From Vibrio sinaloensis DSM 21326 (GTDB taxonomy: Bacteria; Pseudomonadota; Gammaproteobacteria; Enterobacterales; Vibrionaceae): a stretch of 64,000 nucleotides of DNA. Location of the stretch: positions 1 to 64,000 of the forward strand of contig NZ_AEVT01000067.1 in assembly GCF_000189275.1 (NCBI RefSeq). The letters run 5' to 3'. Shown here one piece after another: positions 30,212 to 42,031 of this stretch. Position 1 is the first letter of the stretch; each line of letters starts with the position of its first letter. A model generated the notes under the pieces. It saw only the letters and a program-made list of their open reading frames with translations. It did no database searches and was not told the DNA's origin. The translations under genes and the position numbers were made by a program.

Positions 30212-30234
30212 CGGTCAATATCGCTTATTGACCG
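30212..30234 (+). other. Perfect hairpin at the 5' end of the lpxC transcript
   Basis: CGGTCAATA / TATTGACCG, 9 bp with a 5-nt loop. It begins at about the predicted transcription start and has no T run after it, so it is not an ftsZ terminator. It could protect the 5' end or be an operator. Confidence 0.55.
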
Positions 30235-30265
30235 TGATTTGTGGCATTTTACTGAGGCTAAGTAG

Positions 30266-31183
30266 ATGATCAGACAACGTACTCTGAAAGAAATAGTGAA
30301 AACAACTGGTGTGGGTCTCCACTCTGGTCGTAAAGTTACACTTACTCTTCGCCCAGCAGCTGCAAACACAGGGGTGATATACCGCCGTACTGATGTAAAT
30401 CCTCCGGTTGACTTTCCAGCTGATGCTTCTTCAGTACGCGATACCATGCTGTGTACAGCGTTGGTAAACGATGAAGGCATTCGAATCTCAACCGTCGAGC
30501 ACCTAAACGCTGCTTTGGCAGGCATGGGAATCGACAATATTGTTGTAGAAGTGGACGCGCCAGAAATTCCAATCATGGATGGAAGTGCGAGTCCGTTTGT
30601 ATTCTTACTACAACAAGCTGGAATCGAAGAGCAAAATGCGTTGAAGCGTTTCATTCGCATTAAAAAGCCTGTCCGCTTTGAAGATGGCGATAAATGGGCT
30701 GAGTTCGTTCCTTTCAACGGATTCCGCATGGATTTTGAAATTGAATTCAACCATCCTGCGATTGACGCTGATGAGCAACACTTGTTGTTCGACTTCTCTT
30801 CGAAAGGTTTTGTCAAAGAGATTTCTCGCGCACGTACCTTTGGATTCATGCGTGATATTGAGTATTTGCAGTCACAAAACCTAGTGTTAGGTGGGAGCTT
30901 TGACAATGCGATCGTTCTAGATGAGTACCGCATCTTGAACGAAGAAGGTTTGCGTTTTGAGAACGAGTTTGTGACCCATAAAGTATTAGATGCAATTGGT
31001 GACCTTTACATGTGTGGTCATCCAATTATCGGTGAATTCCGTGCATTTAAGTCAGGTCATGGCCTTAACAATCAACTACTAAGAAAAGTACTTGCTGACC
31101 AAGAAGCTTGGGAGTGGGTGACTTTCGAAGAAGACGCGACATCACCAGTTGCTTTTGCAGAGCCAAATATGGTTTTGGCGTAA
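30266..31183 (+). CDS. lpxC: LpxC, UDP-3-O-acyl-GlcNAc deacetylase
   Basis: A 305-residue zinc deacetylase, the committed step of lipid A synthesis and a target of FtsH proteolysis in E. coli. Zinc-binding [17 protein letters not shown] and the later [15 protein letters not shown] motif are visible. It has its own promoter in the ftsZ-lpxC gap and a strong terminator. Confidence 0.98.
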   Translation: MIRQRTLKEIVKTTGVGLHSGRKVTLTLRPAAANTGVIYRRTDVNPPVDFPADASSVRDTMLCTALVNDEGIRISTVEHLNAALAGMGIDNIVVEVDAPEIPIMDGSASPFVFLLQQAGIEEQNALKRFIRIKKPVRFEDGDKWAEFVPFNGFRMDFEIEFNHPAIDADEQHLLFDFSSKGFVKEISRARTFGFMRDIEYLQSQNLVLGGSFDNAIVLDEYRILNEEGLRFENEFVTHKVLDAIGDLYMCGHPIIGEFRAFKSGHGLNNQLLRKVLADQEAWEWVTFEEDATSPVAFAEPNMVLA

Positions 31184-31200
31184 CAAGACCAATGAATTTA

Positions 31201-31230
31201 AAAAGCCAGACAGTTGTCTGGCTTTTTTTG
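31201..31230. terminator. Terminator between lpxC and dciA
   Basis: AAAAGCCAGACA / TGTCTGGCTTTT stem (31201-31212, 31215-31226) with a T run on the plus strand. The A run before it can also serve the convergent dciA transcript. Confidence 0.9.
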
Positions 31231-31253
31231 TTTCTAAACCAACCTGTTTGGTT

Positions 31254-31712
31254 TTACTTTTTTTGGGCTAGTTTAGCTAAACTTTCCAAGCGTGCTTTGA
31301 CTTTGGGAGAGGCACCACTTGCTATCATCTCCAAATATTGTGCTGCCGTTTCAGATATAGGCTCTCGTGGTTTACTTTGGGTTTCAGGCTCTTGCTTGTG
31401 TTGCGCTCGGTACAGTTCTGGGTTTATTTGAATCGTCACCGCCATTAGACGCGCGAAACCTTTTGAACGCAATTGGTTTAAGATCGTTAACCTTTCATAG
31501 TCGATCTTCATTTTGATCGCGGCACTGGCCACTTCAATGATCAACTGTCCATCGCGAATGTTGGCTACCCGACAATGATCTTGGGTGCCTCGAGGTAAGA
31601 TCGATTTTAATTCTTGGTTGATCGTCATGATCTCCTTCGCATGCTGTTGCAATTGCGAAAGTCTCGATTCGGCTAAAATCTCGTCGCCAAGTGTTGGTCG
31701 GTGGTCTCTCAT
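31254..31712 (-). CDS. dciA: DciA (DUF721), DnaB helicase-loading factor
   Basis: A 152-residue DUF721 protein. The N-terminal KH-like part (about 30-105; PRGTQDHCRVANIRDGQLIIEV) is followed by a basic, low-complexity C-terminal tail. DciA is the helicase operator of bacteria that lack the phage-derived DnaC, and has been studied in Vibrio cholerae. I take the ATG at 31712 (MRDHRPTLGDE); a TTG four codons upstream is less likely. It converges on lpxC and is divergent from secA. Confidence 0.88.
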   Translation of the reverse strand: MRDHRPTLGDEILAESRLSQLQQHAKEIMTINQELKSILPRGTQDHCRVANIRDGQLIIEVASAAIKMKIDYERLTILNQLRSKGFARLMAVTIQINPELYRAQHKQEPETQSKPREPISETAAQYLEMIASGASPKVKARLESLAKLAQKK

Positions 31713-31724
31713 CGTGAGTCTCAA

Positions 31725-32052
31725 ATCTAATAGACACCATTATTTTAGTGAATGCTCAGAGCGGAAGATAGCCCAAACCGATGCATTTGTGCGAAATTGG
31801 CGCGCAAACTTCCATCATATAACGAGAAAAAATAAAGAGCGCTTCAAACAAATCGCCATGTTATTGGTTGTTAGGGGTAAAATTTCATACACTATGCGCC
31901 ACTTATAGTGACAAAAGCCTTGAAATCTATAGTTCTCATCACAATATCTGAGGAAAGTGATTTATCTCAGTATTCTTAGTTCAAAACTGTTAGAGACTGA
32001 AGGCATTAAAAGTAGATCGGGCCCGATCTGAATAAAGAGAGATTCATAGCAA
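31725..32052. other. dciA-secA intergenic region with a perfect 16-bp palindrome
   Basis: These 328 bp must hold the promoters of dciA and secA. No SecM-like ORF with a signal peptide and FxPxWIxxxxGIRAGP-type arrest motif is visible. Near secA, AGATCGGGCCCGATCT (32014-32029) is a perfect palindrome 23 nt before the start codon. AGAGAG at about 32036 is the likely ribosome binding site. I found no convincing -35/-10 pair. Confidence 0.5.
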
Positions 32053-34776
32053 ATGATAACTAAGCTACTGACTAAGGTAATTGGCAGTCGCAATGACCGA
32101 ACACTGCGCCGCCTGAGAAAAATTGTAAAAGAGATTAATAACTACGAACCGACCTTTGAAGCTCTTTCTGATGAAGAGCTTAAAGCAAAAACAGTCGAGT
32201 TCCGTCAGCGCTTAGAACAAGGTGAAAACCTAGATAAGATACTACCGGAAGCATTTGCAACGGTACGTGAAGCATCTAAACGTGTTTACGGCATGCGTCA
32301 TTTCGACGTGCAGTTAATCGGTGGTATGGTGCTGAACTCAGGCCAAATTGCGGAAATGCGTACCGGTGAAGGTAAAACGCTTACTGCAACTCTACCAGCA
32401 TACCTAAATGCGCTAAAAGGCGCTGTGCACGTGGTGACCGTCAATGACTACTTGGCTAAGCGTGATGCAGAGACTAACCGCTCTTTGTTTGAGTTCCTCG
32501 GCATGACGGTTGGTGTGAACGTGCCAAATATGCCACCGCAAGAGAAAAAAGAAGCCTACCAAGCTGACATCTTGTACGGTACAAACAATGAGTTTGGCTT
32601 TGACTATCTGCGTGACAATATGGCCTTCCGTGCGGAAGATCGTGTTCAACGCGAACGTTTCTTCGCTATTGTCGATGAAGTGGACTCAATCCTAATCGAT
32701 GAAGCGCGCACACCGCTGATTATTTCTGGCCCTGCAGAAGACAGCTCAGATCTATATACTCGCATTAATACTCTAATTCCTCATCTGCAAAAGCAAGATC
32801 AAGAAGATTCAGAAGAGTATCGTGGTGATGGTCACTACACTGTTGATGAGAAATCTAAGCAAGTTCACTTGACGGAAACCGGTCAGGAGTTTGTAGAAGA
32901 GCTAATGATCAAGAATGGTTTGATGGAAGAGGGGGACACGCTTTACTCTCCAGCAAACATCAGCCTATTGCATCACGTAAATGCGGCACTACGCGCCCAT
33001 GTTCTATTTGAAAAGAACGTTGATTATATCGTCAATGAAGATGGCGAAGTGGTTATCGTTGACGAACATACGGGCCGTACAATGCCTGGACGTCGTTGGT
33101 CTGAAGGTCTTCATCAAGCAGTAGAAGCGAAAGAAGGCGTTAAGATCCAGAACGAAAACCAAACGCTGGCATCGATTACTTTCCAGAACTACTTCCGCTT
33201 GTACGAAAAACTGTCAGGTATGACAGGTACAGCAGATACTGAAGCGTTTGAATTCCAATCTATTTACGGTCTAGAAACTGTTGTAATTCCTACCAACAAG
33301 CCAATGATCCGTAATGATATGCCGGATGTGGTATACCGAACTGAAACTGAGAAGTTCAACGCAATCATTGAAGATATCAAAGAGCGCGTTGAGAAAGGTC
33401 AGCCATCCCTAGTGGGTACGGTTTCTATCGAAAAATCAGAGTTGCTTTCTAATGCGCTGAAGAAAGCGAAAATTAAGCACAACGTACTTAACGCTAAATT
33501 CCACGAACGTGAAGCGGAGATTGTTGCAGAAGCGGGTACGCCTGGAGCAGTTACTATCGCAACGAACATGGCAGGTCGTGGTACCGATATTGTACTGGGC
33601 GGTAGCTGGCAGGCTAAGGTTGAAGCGATTGAAAGTCCAACCCAAGAACAAATTGATGCGATTAAAGCTGAGTGGAAAGTGGTTCACGACAAAGTGCTTG
33701 AAGCGGGTGGTTTGCATATTATAGGTACGGAGCGCCACGAATCTCGTCGTATCGATAACCAATTACGTGGTCGTTCTGGGCGCCAAGGTGATGCGGGTTC
33801 ATCACGTTTCTACTTATCAATGGAAGATTCACTGTTACGCATCTTCACTTCTGATCGTATGGCAAGTTTGATTCAAAGCGGTATGGAAGAAGGCGAAGCG
33901 ATTGAGTCTAAGATGTTGTCTCGCTCTATCGAGAAAGCTCAGCGTAAGGTTGAGGGTCGTAACTTTGATATCCGTAAACAATTGCTTGAATACGATGATG
34001 TCGCGAATGATCAACGTAAGGTCGTCTACGAACTGCGTGATGAGCTGATGAGCGTTGACGATATCAGTGAAATGATTGATCACAACCGTCAAGACGTACT
34101 GACTGCGGTGATCGACGAGTACATCCCACCACAATCTTTAGAAGATATGTGGGATATCGAAGGGCTACAAGATCGTCTTAAGAATGACTTTGATTTGGAT
34201 GCACCGATCAAACAATGGCTAGAAGAGGATGATAAGCTTTACGAAGAGGCACTTCGCGAGAAGATCATCGACACGGCTATTGTAGTGTACAAGCAAAAAG
34301 AAGAAGTGGTTGGTGCGCAAGTGCTGCGTAACTTCGAGAAATCTGTCATGCTACAAACACTCGACACCTTGTGGAAAGAGCATTTGGCAGCAATGGATCA
34401 CCTTCGTCAAGGCATTCATCTACGTGGCTATGCACAGAAGAACCCGAAACAAGAGTACAAACGTGAGTCGTTTGAACTGTTCGAAGGCTTACTGGATGCT
34501 TTGAAGTCTGACGTGATTACTATCTTGTCTAAAGTGCGAGTTCAACAGCAAGAAGAAGTTGAGCGCATGGAAGCTCAGCGCCGTGCTCAAGCTGAAGAAG
34601 CTGCTCGTCTTGCTCAAGCTCAGCATGCTTCAGCCGAAAACCAGCTAGCCGATGGTGACGAGAGTGCTGAAGGTCACCAGCCTATGGTTCGTGAAGAACG
34701 CAAAGTAGGTCGTAACGAGCCGTGTCCATGTGGTAGCGGTAAGAAATACAAGCAGTGTCACGGTAAAATTAACTGA
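32053..34776 (+). CDS. secA: SecA, preprotein translocase ATPase
   Basis: A 907-residue motor that drives Sec-dependent export through SecYEG. Walker A is in [15 protein letters not shown]. The [27 protein letters not shown] and GRSGRQGD helicase motifs are present. The C-terminal zinc finger [13 protein letters not shown] binds SecB. Full length, no defects. Confidence 0.99.
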   Translation: MITKLLTKVIGSRNDRTLRRLRKIVKEINNYEPTFEALSDEELKAKTVEFRQRLEQGENLDKILPEAFATVREASKRVYGMRHFDVQLIGGMVLNSGQIAEMRTGEGKTLTATLPAYLNALKGAVHVVTVNDYLAKRDAETNRSLFEFLGMTVGVNVPNMPPQEKKEAYQADILYGTNNEFGFDYLRDNMAFRAEDRVQRERFFAIVDEVDSILIDEARTPLIISGPAEDSSDLYTRINTLIPHLQKQDQEDSEEYRGDGHYTVDEKSKQVHLTETGQEFVEELMIKNGLMEEGDTLYSPANISLLHHVNAALRAHVLFEKNVDYIVNEDGEVVIVDEHTGRTMPGRRWSEGLHQAVEAKEGVKIQNENQTLASITFQNYFRLYEKLSGMTGTADTEAFEFQSIYGLETVVIPTNKPMIRNDMPDVVYRTETEKFNAIIEDIKERVEKGQPSLVGTVSIEKSELLSNALKKAKIKHNVLNAKFHEREAEIVAEAGTPGAVTIATNMAGRGTDIVLGGSWQAKVEAIESPTQEQIDAIKAEWKVVHDKVLEAGGLHIIGTERHESRRIDNQLRGRSGRQGDAGSSRFYLSMEDSLLRIFTSDRMASLIQSGMEEGEAIESKMLSRSIEKAQRKVEGRNFDIRKQLLEYDDVANDQRKVVYELRDELMSVDDISEMIDHNRQDVLTAVIDEYIPPQSLEDMWDIEGLQDRLKNDFDLDAPIKQWLEEDDKLYEEALREKIIDTAIVVYKQKEEVVGAQVLRNFEKSVMLQTLDTLWKEHLAAMDHLRQGIHLRGYAQKNPKQEYKRESFELFEGLLDALKSDVITILSKVRVQQQEEVERMEAQRRAQAEEAARLAQAQHASAENQLADGDESAEGHQPMVREERKVGRNEPCPCGSGKKYKQCHGKIN

Positions 34777-34797
34777 TGATTGATTGATCGTGAATGA

Positions 34798-34826
34798 TAA
34801 AGAGTCGCTTAGGCGGCTCTTTTTGT
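34798..34826 (+). terminator. Terminator after secA
   Basis: AAAGAGTCGC / GCGGCTCTTT stem (one G-U) with TTAG loop and T run. Confidence 0.8.
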
Positions 34827-34898
34827 ATCTAATGGTTTTAAATCTAAACTGTCAGCTCCGACGTAGGGCTTGGCGAAGTAAAGTAAGTAGGAAGTTTG

Positions 34899-35297
34899 AT
34901 GAAAAGAATTCACATAGTTGCGGCGATAATCTTCAATCAGAACAAATCTGAAGTATTCATTACTAAACGTCCCGATGACAAACACAAAGGTGGTTTTTGG
35001 GAGTTTCCCGGTGGAAAAGTGGAACAAGGAGAAAGTATTGAACAGGCGATGATTCGAGAGCTTGAAGAGGAGGTAGGTATTACCACCACTGAGCAAACGC
35101 TGTTTGAACATCTCGAGTTTGATTATCCTGATAAGTCACTAAAGTTCGATTTTATGACCGTAACTCAATTTGTCGGCCAGCCATTTGGTAAAGAAGGGCA
35201 ACAGGGTGAATGGGTACCTGTCAATGAACTCACTAATTTTGCGTTTCCAGAAGCGAACCTACCGATTTTGCAGCGGGTAGTAAAAGAGTTTTCCTAA
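34899..35297 (+). CDS. mutT: MutT, 8-oxo-dGTP diphosphatase
   Basis: A 132-residue Nudix hydrolase that cleans oxidized dGTP from the pool. The Nudix box runs from Gly39 through Glu45, Arg53-Glu54 and Glu57-Glu58 to Gly60. The ATG at 34899 has AGGAAG upstream. secA-mutT adjacency is the standard gamma-proteobacterial order. Confidence 0.95.
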   Translation: MKRIHIVAAIIFNQNKSEVFITKRPDDKHKGGFWEFPGGKVEQGESIEQAMIRELEEEVGITTTEQTLFEHLEFDYPDKSLKFDFMTVTQFVGQPFGKEGQQGEWVPVNELTNFAFPEANLPILQRVVKEFS

Positions 35298-35306
35298 ACC
35301 CACTAA

Positions 35307-36197
<891 letters not shown>

Positions 36198-36209
36198 GTA
36201 AATAATTAT

Positions 36210-36240
36210 GCGCTGGGCTTGCCCGGCGCTTTTTGTTTTT
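36210..36240 (+). terminator. Terminator after dapB
   Basis: GCGCTGGGC / GCCCGGCGC, 9 bp (one G-U), TT loop, then a T-rich tail. Confidence 0.9.
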
Positions 36241-36364
36241 GGTTATTTCTTAATTTGATTTAAACAAATCGGAGTATGGTAAAAAAGTAACTTTAAAGTG
36301 TTATTTATAAAGCTTTTAGCGTGTTTTCTTGTTGAGCTTCTAGAAATATTAGGTTTATTTTTTG

Positions 36365-36380
36365 TGCGTAACGTTTGCGC
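36365..36380 (-). promoter_or_regulatory. Candidate PurR half-site upstream of carAB
   Basis: The minus strand contains CGCAAACGTT (36379-36370), identical to ten bases of the E. coli PurR consensus; the other half matches poorly. E. coli carAB is repressed by PurR from an upstream site. Confidence 0.4.
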
Positions 36381-36545
36381 TATCTTTGTTAACAAAACTG
36401 TGATCTCGAATTTCTTTTAGATCGCTCGTTTCATAAAATTTTCAACTCGATCGCTGATTAGGCTTATTAAACTTGTTTTTTTGGGCCTCTAAAACCATTT
36501 TTATAGTTAACCGCTTTAAAAGTTAGATTTATTTTAAAGACTGTG

Positions 36546-36574
36546 TTGACACATTCCGCATCCCTCATTAGAAT
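36546..36574 (+). promoter_or_regulatory. Strong promoter of carAB
   Basis: Perfect TTGACA (36546-36551), exactly 17 bp, TAGAAT (36569-36574). Predicted start near 36581, leader about 99 nt. It probably corresponds to the upstream promoter P1 of E. coli. Confidence 0.8.
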
Positions 36575-36632
36575 ACCGCCAATTTGTCTAAATAACCTAA
36601 GAACGCTTTTTTATTGCGTGAAGGAAGGCAGA

Positions 36633-36671
36633 TTTGCAGTTTAATTTATTATTTATGCATTTTTATTCTGG
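36633..36671 (+). promoter_or_regulatory. Tandem ARG boxes (ArgR operator) before carA
   Basis: Two 18-bp sites fit WNTGAATWWWWATTCANW: TTTGCAGTTTAATTTATT (36633-36650) and TATGCATTTTTATTCTGG (36654-36671). They are separated by exactly 3 bp, the spacing bound by an ArgR hexamer. They overlap a possible second -10 (TTTAAT, 36640-36645) and the ribosome binding site. Confidence 0.7.
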
Positions 36672-36679
36672 AGGTTGTC

Positions 36680-37819
36680 TTGAGTAAATCAGCACTGTTA
36701 GTCCTAGAAGATGGGACAGTGTTCCACGGTGTTTCCATTGGAGCAGATGGTTCGTCCGTTGGTGAAGTTGTTTTTAATACCTCGATGACGGGGTACCAAG
36801 AAATCCTCACTGATCCTTCCTATTCTCAACAGATCGTCACCCTTACTTATCCCCACATTGGCAATACCGGTACTAATACCGAAGACGAAGAATCCTCTTC
36901 AATCCACGCACAAGGCCTTGTGATTCGCGATCTCCCTCTTGTCGCTTCTAACTTCCGTAGTGAACAATCCCTTTCTGATTACCTAAAGTCGCAAAACATC
37001 GTTGGCATTGCCGATATTGATACGCGCAAATTAACGCGTATTCTGCGCGAAAAAGGTGCACAAAATGGTTGTATCGTTGCAGGTAACAGCCTAGACGAAA
37101 CTTTAGCTCTCGCTAAAGCGAAAGAATTCCCTGGCCTGAAAGGTATGGACCTTGCGAAAGAAGTTACTACAAAAGAAGCGTATCAATGGAAACAAGGCTC
37201 GTGGACGCTCGAGGGTGGACTTCCTGAAGCGCAAGACGACAGCGAATTGCCATATCACGTTGTTGCCTACGACTTCGGTGCAAAAAGAAACATCCTGCGT
37301 ATGCTTGTTGACCGCGGTTGCCGCTTAACGGTTGTTCCGGCCGAAACAAGCGCGGAAGAAGTGTTGGCGCTTAACCCAGACGGCGTTTTCCTATCAAACG
37401 GCCCTGGTGACCCAGAACCATGTACTTACGCAATTGAAGCGACAAAAGTATTCCTAGAGAAAGGTCTACCTATTTTCGGTATCTGTTTAGGTCACCAAAT
37501 CCTGGCACTGGCATCTGGCGCACAAACAGTGAAGATGAAGTTTGGTCACCACGGAGCTAACCACCCGGTTAAAGACCTAGACCGTAACGTTGTTATGATT
37601 ACTTCTCAGAACCACGGTTTTGCTGCTGATGAAGCAACGCTACCTGAGAACCTACGTGCAACTCACGTATCGCTATTTGATGGCTCTCTACAAGGTATCC
37701 ACCGCACAGATAAGCCAGCATTTAGCTTCCAAGGTCACCCAGAAGCGAGCCCAGGTCCACATGATGCGGCACCGCTATTTGACCACTTTATCGAACTAAT
37801 CAAACAACACAGCGCTTAA
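36680..37819 (+). CDS. carA: Carbamoyl phosphate synthase small subunit
   Basis: The glutaminase subunit (379 aa) supplies ammonia to CarB for arginine and pyrimidine synthesis. The start is TTG at 36680, with TGGAGG 5 nt upstream. This places the catalytic Cys of FGICLGHQ at residue 269, exactly as in E. coli CarA, which also uses a UUG start. An in-frame upstream start at 36614 would translate across the ARG boxes. Confidence 0.97.
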   Translation: MSKSALLVLEDGTVFHGVSIGADGSSVGEVVFNTSMTGYQEILTDPSYSQQIVTLTYPHIGNTGTNTEDEESSSIHAQGLVIRDLPLVASNFRSEQSLSDYLKSQNIVGIADIDTRKLTRILREKGAQNGCIVAGNSLDETLALAKAKEFPGLKGMDLAKEVTTKEAYQWKQGSWTLEGGLPEAQDDSELPYHVVAYDFGAKRNILRMLVDRGCRLTVVPAETSAEEVLALNPDGVFLSNGPGDPEPCTYAIEATKVFLEKGLPIFGICLGHQILALASGAQTVKMKFGHHGANHPVKDLDRNVVMITSQNHGFAADEATLPENLRATHVSLFDGSLQGIHRTDKPAFSFQGHPEASPGPHDAAPLFDHFIELIKQHSA

Positions 37820-37835
37820 TTCGGAGTAGTAGAGA

Positions 37836-40800
37836 ATGCCAAAACGTACTGACTTAAAAAGTATTCTAATTCTAGGTGCCGGCCCGATTGTTATCGGTCA
37901 GGCATGTGAGTTTGACTACTCTGGTGCTCAAGCATGTAAAGCACTGCGTGAAGAGGGTTACCGAGTTATCCTTGTGAACTCGAACCCAGCAACCATCATG
38001 ACTGACCCAGACATGGCGGATGCAACGTACATCGAACCAATTCAGTGGGAAGTCGTTCGTAAGATCATTGAGAAAGAGCGTCCAGATGCAGTACTACCAA
38101 CTATGGGTGGGCAGACGGCGCTTAACTGTGCGCTAGACCTTGAGAAGCACGGCGTACTTGAGGAGTTCGGCGTAGAGATGATTGGTGCGACGGCTGACGC
38201 TATCGATAAAGCCGAAGACCGTTCTCGCTTTGATAAAGCGATGAAATCTATCGGCCTTGAGTGTCCTCGTGCTGATACAGCGAAGAGCATGGAAGAAGCT
38301 TACAAAGTGCTCGATATGGTTGGCTTCCCATGTATCATCCGTCCATCTTTCACTATGGGTGGTACTGGTGGCGGTATCGCTTATAACAAAGAAGAGTTCG
38401 AAGAGATCTGTCGCCGTGGTCTGGACCTGTCGCCAACTAACGAGCTTCTAATCGATGAGTCTCTAATCGGTTGGAAAGAGTACGAGATGGAAGTGGTTCG
38501 TGACAAAGCGGACAACTGTATCATCGTATGTTCTATCGAAAACTTCGACCCAATGGGCATCCATACGGGTGACTCAATCACCGTCGCTCCAGCTCAAACG
38601 CTAACAGACAAAGAGTACCAGTTGATGCGTAACGCATCTCTAGCGGTACTGCGTGAGATTGGTGTGGAAACTGGTGGTTCTAACGTACAGTTTGGTATCA
38701 ACCCGAAAGATGGCCGTATGGTTATCATCGAGATGAACCCACGTGTATCTCGCTCTTCTGCTCTAGCATCGAAAGCGACTGGTTTCCCAATCGCTAAGAT
38801 TGCAGCGAAACTGGCGGTTGGCTTCACACTTGATGAGCTACAAAACGACATTACAGGTGGTGCGACACCAGCATCATTCGAACCAACTATCGACTACGTA
38901 GTAACTAAGATCCCTCGCTTCAACTTTGAGAAGTTTGCCGGTGCTAACGACCGTCTAACAACACAGATGAAGTCAGTTGGTGAGGTTATGGCGATTGGTC
39001 GTAACCAACAAGAGTCTCTACAAAAAGCGCTTCGCGGCCTAGAAGTTGGTGTGAATGGCTTTGACGAGATGGTGGACCTAGATGCACCTGATGCACTAAC
39101 AAAGATTCGTCATGAGCTGAAAGAAGCGGGTGCAGAGCGTATCTGGTACATTGCAGATGCATTCCGTGCTGGCATGTCAGTCGATGGCGTCTTCAACCTA
39201 ACGGCAATCGATCGTTGGTTCCTAGTTCAAATTGAAGAGCTGGTTAACCTAGAAAACCAAGTGAAAGCGGGTGGTTTTGCAGGTCTGACCCAAGACGTAC
39301 TACGCAAGATGAAGCGTAAAGGTTTCTCTGATGCTCGCCTATCTACCATTCTTGGTGTAGCAGAAAGCGAAATCCGTCGCCTGCGTGACACTTACGACAT
39401 CCACCCTGTTTACAAGCGTGTGGATACGTGTGCGGCTGAGTTCTCTTCTGATACCGCTTACATGTACTCATCTTACGATGAAGAGTGTGAAGCGCAGCCG
39501 ACAGATAAAGACAAGATCATGGTTCTTGGCGGCGGTCCAAACCGTATCGGTCAGGGTATTGAATTTGATTACTGTTGTGTACACGCTTCACTTGCACTGC
39601 GTGAAGATGGTTACGAAACTATCATGGTTAACTGTAACCCTGAGACAGTGTCAACCGACTACGACACATCAGACCGTCTCTACTTCGAACCTGTCACTCT
39701 TGAAGACGTTCTTTCAATTGTCCGTGTTGAGAAGCCAAAAGGCGTTATCGTTCAGTACGGTGGTCAGACGCCGCTGAAACTGGCTCGCGCACTTGAAGCG
39801 GCAGGTGTACCAATCATCGGTACCAGCCCTGATGCGATTGACCGTGCAGAAGACCGTGAGCGCTTCCAAGCTGCTGTTGACCGCTTAGGTCTTCTACAGC
39901 CAGAAAACGCGACAGTCACGACAATCGACCAAGCGGTTGAGAAATCACGTGAAATCGGCTTCCCGCTGGTTGTACGTCCTTCTTACGTACTCGGTGGTCG
40001 CGCAATGGAAATCGTATACGATGAGCAAGACCTACGCCGCTACTTCAACGAAGCCGTGAGTGTATCGAACGAATCCCCCGTTCTTCTAGACCGTTTCCTT
40101 GACGATGCAACTGAAGTCGATATCGATGCTATCTGTGACGGCGAACGAGTTGTTATCGGCGGTATCATGGAGCACATTGAGCAAGCGGGTGTTCACTCAG
40201 GTGACTCTGCATGTTCATTACCTGCTTACACGCTAAGTCAGGAAATCCAAGACAAGATGCGTGAGCAAGTAGAGAAACTGGCGTTCGAATTGGGTGTTCG
40301 TGGTTTGATGAATACGCAGTTTGCGGTAAAAGATAACGAAGTTTACTTAATAGAAGTGAACCCTCGTGCTGCACGTACTGTACCATTCGTATCTAAAGCG
40401 ACTGGCGCACCACTGGCAAAAATCGCTGCACGTGTCATGGCGGGTCAATCTCTGGAGTCTCAGGGCTTTACTAAAGAAATCATCCCACCTTACTACTCAG
40501 TGAAAGAGGTGGTATTACCGTTCAACAAGTTCCCTGGTGTTGACCCACTATTGGGCCCAGAAATGCGCTCGACTGGTGAGGTTATGGGTGTCGGTGCAAC
40601 CTTCGCAGAAGCTTACGCGAAAGCGGAATTAGGTTGTGGCGCTGTTTATCCTGAGGGTGGTCGTGCACTTCTGTCTGTTCGTGAAGGCGATAAGCAGCGA
40701 GTAGTAGACCTAGCTTCTAAGCTAACTAAGCTTGGATACCAACTGGATGCAACGCACGGTACGGCGGTAATCTTAGGTGAAGCGGGTATCAACCCACGCC

Positions 40801-41066
40801 TAGTTAACAAAGTACATGAAGGCCGCCCACATATTCTTGACCGTATCAAGAACAACGAGTACACCTACATCGTAAACACGGCTGCTGGTCGTCAAGCGAT
40901 TGAGGATTCAAAAGTACTACGTCGTGGCGCTCTTGCTGAGAAAGTAAACTACACCACCACGCTCAATGCAGCGTTTGCAGTATGTATGGCACATACGGCT
41001 GATGCGAAAACCTCTGTGACATCAGTTCAAGAGCTGCATGCAAAGGTTAAAGCTAACCAAGCATAA
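37836..41066 (+). CDS. carB: Carbamoyl phosphate synthase large subunit
   Basis: A 1076-residue enzyme with two homologous ATP-grasp halves (carboxyphosphate half from residue 1, carbamate half from about 550; each opens with a [14 protein letters not shown] or [14 protein letters not shown] loop). The C-terminal MGS-like domain (about 940-1076) binds UMP and ornithine effectors in E. coli. Codon use is strongly biased to preferred codons. Confidence 0.99.
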   Translation: MPKRTDLKSILILGAGPIVIGQACEFDYSGAQACKALREEGYRVILVNSNPATIMTDPDMADATYIEPIQWEVVRKIIEKERPDAVLPTMGGQTALNCALDLEKHGVLEEFGVEMIGATADAIDKAEDRSRFDKAMKSIGLECPRADTAKSMEEAYKVLDMVGFPCIIRPSFTMGGTGGGIAYNKEEFEEICRRGLDLSPTNELLIDESLIGWKEYEMEVVRDKADNCIIVCSIENFDPMGIHTGDSITVAPAQTLTDKEYQLMRNASLAVLREIGVETGGSNVQFGINPKDGRMVIIEMNPRVSRSSALASKATGFPIAKIAAKLAVGFTLDELQNDITGGATPASFEPTIDYVVTKIPRFNFEKFAGANDRLTTQMKSVGEVMAIGRNQQESLQKALRGLEVGVNGFDEMVDLDAPDALTKIRHELKEAGAERIWYIADAFRAGMSVDGVFNLTAIDRWFLVQIEELVNLENQVKAGGFAGLTQDVLRKMKRKGFSDARLSTILGVAESEIRRLRDTYDIHPVYKRVDTCAAEFSSDTAYMYSSYDEECEAQPTDKDKIMVLGGGPNRIGQGIEFDYCCVHASLALREDGYETIMVNCNPETVSTDYDTSDRLYFEPVTLEDVLSIVRVEKPKGVIVQYGGQTPLKLARALEAAGVPIIGTSPDAIDRAEDRERFQAAVDRLGLLQPENATVTTIDQAVEKSREIGFPLVVRPSYVLGGRAMEIVYDEQDLRRYFNEAVSVSNESPVLLDRFLDDATEVDIDAICDGERVVIGGIMEHIEQAGVHSGDSACSLPAYTLSQEIQDKMREQVEKLAFELGVRGLMNTQFAVKDNEVYLIEVNPRAARTVPFVSKATGAPLAKIAARVMAGQSLESQGFTKEIIPPYYSVKEVVLPFNKFPGVDPLLGPEMRSTGEVMGVGATFAEAYAKAELGCGAVYPEGGRALLSVREGDKQRVVDLASKLTKLGYQLDATHGTAVILGEAGINPRLVNKVHEGRPHILDRIKNNEYTYIVNTAAGRQAIEDSKVLRRGALAEKVNYTTTLNAAFAVCMAHTADAKTSVTSVQELHAKVKANQA

Positions 41067-41108
41067 TAATCAATAAGCTCATTTAAGAGCTTATATGACA
41101 ACCTCATT

Positions 41109-41136
41109 GCCCACTCTTTCGAGTGGGCTTTTTTTG
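41109..41136 (+). terminator. Terminator after carAB
   Basis: GCCCACTC / GAGTGGGC, 8 bp, TTTC loop, then seven Ts. Confidence 0.9.
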
Positions 41137-41244
41137 TTTTTATCGATGAAAAATAGGAATGAATTTCAGTCTAACCTTTCTCTAAGAGAATTGTTAACTT
41201 GATGGTATTTTGAGTGGCAGATGTTGATAACCAATTGATTGAGA

Positions 41245-42027
41245 ATGGAACTAACACTCGAAATACTGACCATACTTTTTGTTGTTGCCACGGCGGCTGG
41301 GTTTATTGATGCCATGGCTGGGGGCGGTGGCCTATTAACTTTACCAGCTTTGTTAGCGGTGGGCGTTCCCCCCACACAGGCTCTTGCGACAAACAAGCTT
41401 CAGAGTTCGTTTGGTAGCTTTTCCGCCAGCTGGTATTTTGTCCGTAACGGCATCGTTAACATAAAAGAGATGCGTCTCGCTATCGCGTGCACTTTTATCG
41501 GTTCAGCGATTGGTGCAGAAGCCGTACAGTTCATTGATGCGGGAATACTCACCAGTTTAATTCCTGTCTTACTTGTGGCGATTTCCCTCTACTTTCTTTT
41601 GATGCCAAAGGCGAAAGAGCATAGTGGTAATGCTAAATTATCAGAAGCGATGTTTGCCTTGTCAGTCGGTGGTGGTGTTGGTTTCTATGACGGTTTTTTT
41701 GGCCCTGGAACAGGCTCTATTTTCACAGTTTGTTTTGTCGCTTTAGGTCACTTTTCTCTTGTCGATGCAACCGCTAGGACCAAAGTTCTCAACTTCACTT
41801 CGAATATTGCAGCGCTGCTATTCTTTATTTTTGCGGGCTTGCCTATTTGGGAGCTTGGGCTGGTCATGGCTGTCGGTGGGTTTATTGGTGCTCGAGTTGG
41901 CGCTAAAGTTGTGATCAGCAAAGGTCAAAAGTGGATCCGGCCTTTGGTCATCATTATGTCGATGTTAATGGCAGCTAAGCTTTTATGGCAAGAGCACTCT
42001 GAGTGGTTGCTCTCCTTTATCGTTTAA
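41245..42027 (+). CDS. yfcA: TSUP-family (TauE/SafE) membrane permease, YfcA-like
   Basis: A 260-residue polytopic protein with the TSUP repeats: GFIDAMAGGGGLLTLPAL near the N-terminus and GFYDGFFGPGTGS in the second half. It aligns well by eye with E. coli YfcA. TSUP members export or import sulfite, sulfoacetate or related anions; the substrate here is unknown. It converges on a LysR regulator with a 4-bp gap. Confidence 0.88.
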   Translation: MELTLEILTILFVVATAAGFIDAMAGGGGLLTLPALLAVGVPPTQALATNKLQSSFGSFSASWYFVRNGIVNIKEMRLAIACTFIGSAIGAEAVQFIDAGILTSLIPVLLVAISLYFLLMPKAKEHSGNAKLSEAMFALSVGGGVGFYDGFFGPGTGSIFTVCFVALGHFSLVDATARTKVLNFTSNIAALLFFIFAGLPIWELGLVMAVGGFIGARVGAKVVISKGQKWIRPLVIIMSMLMAAKLLWQEHSEWLLSFIV

Positions 42028-42031
42028 GGAG

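Larger units (their letters stand above)
36198..36545 (+). other. AT-rich upstream region of carAB
   Basis: Between the dapB terminator and the carAB promoter lie about 300 bp of AT-rich DNA with no ORF. Apart from the PurR-like half-site I see no convincing motif. In E. coli the comparable region binds PepA, IHF and PyrH/RutR-type regulators. Confidence 0.5.

Noticed and set aside
30169..30933. 254-codon minus-strand ORF covering the lpxC promoter and gene
   Set aside because: Antisense shadow of lpxC with no ribosome binding site or recognisable domain.
31725..32052. SecM arrest peptide before secA
   Set aside because: I searched the three forward frames by eye; no frame shows a signal peptide followed by a proline-ended arrest motif.
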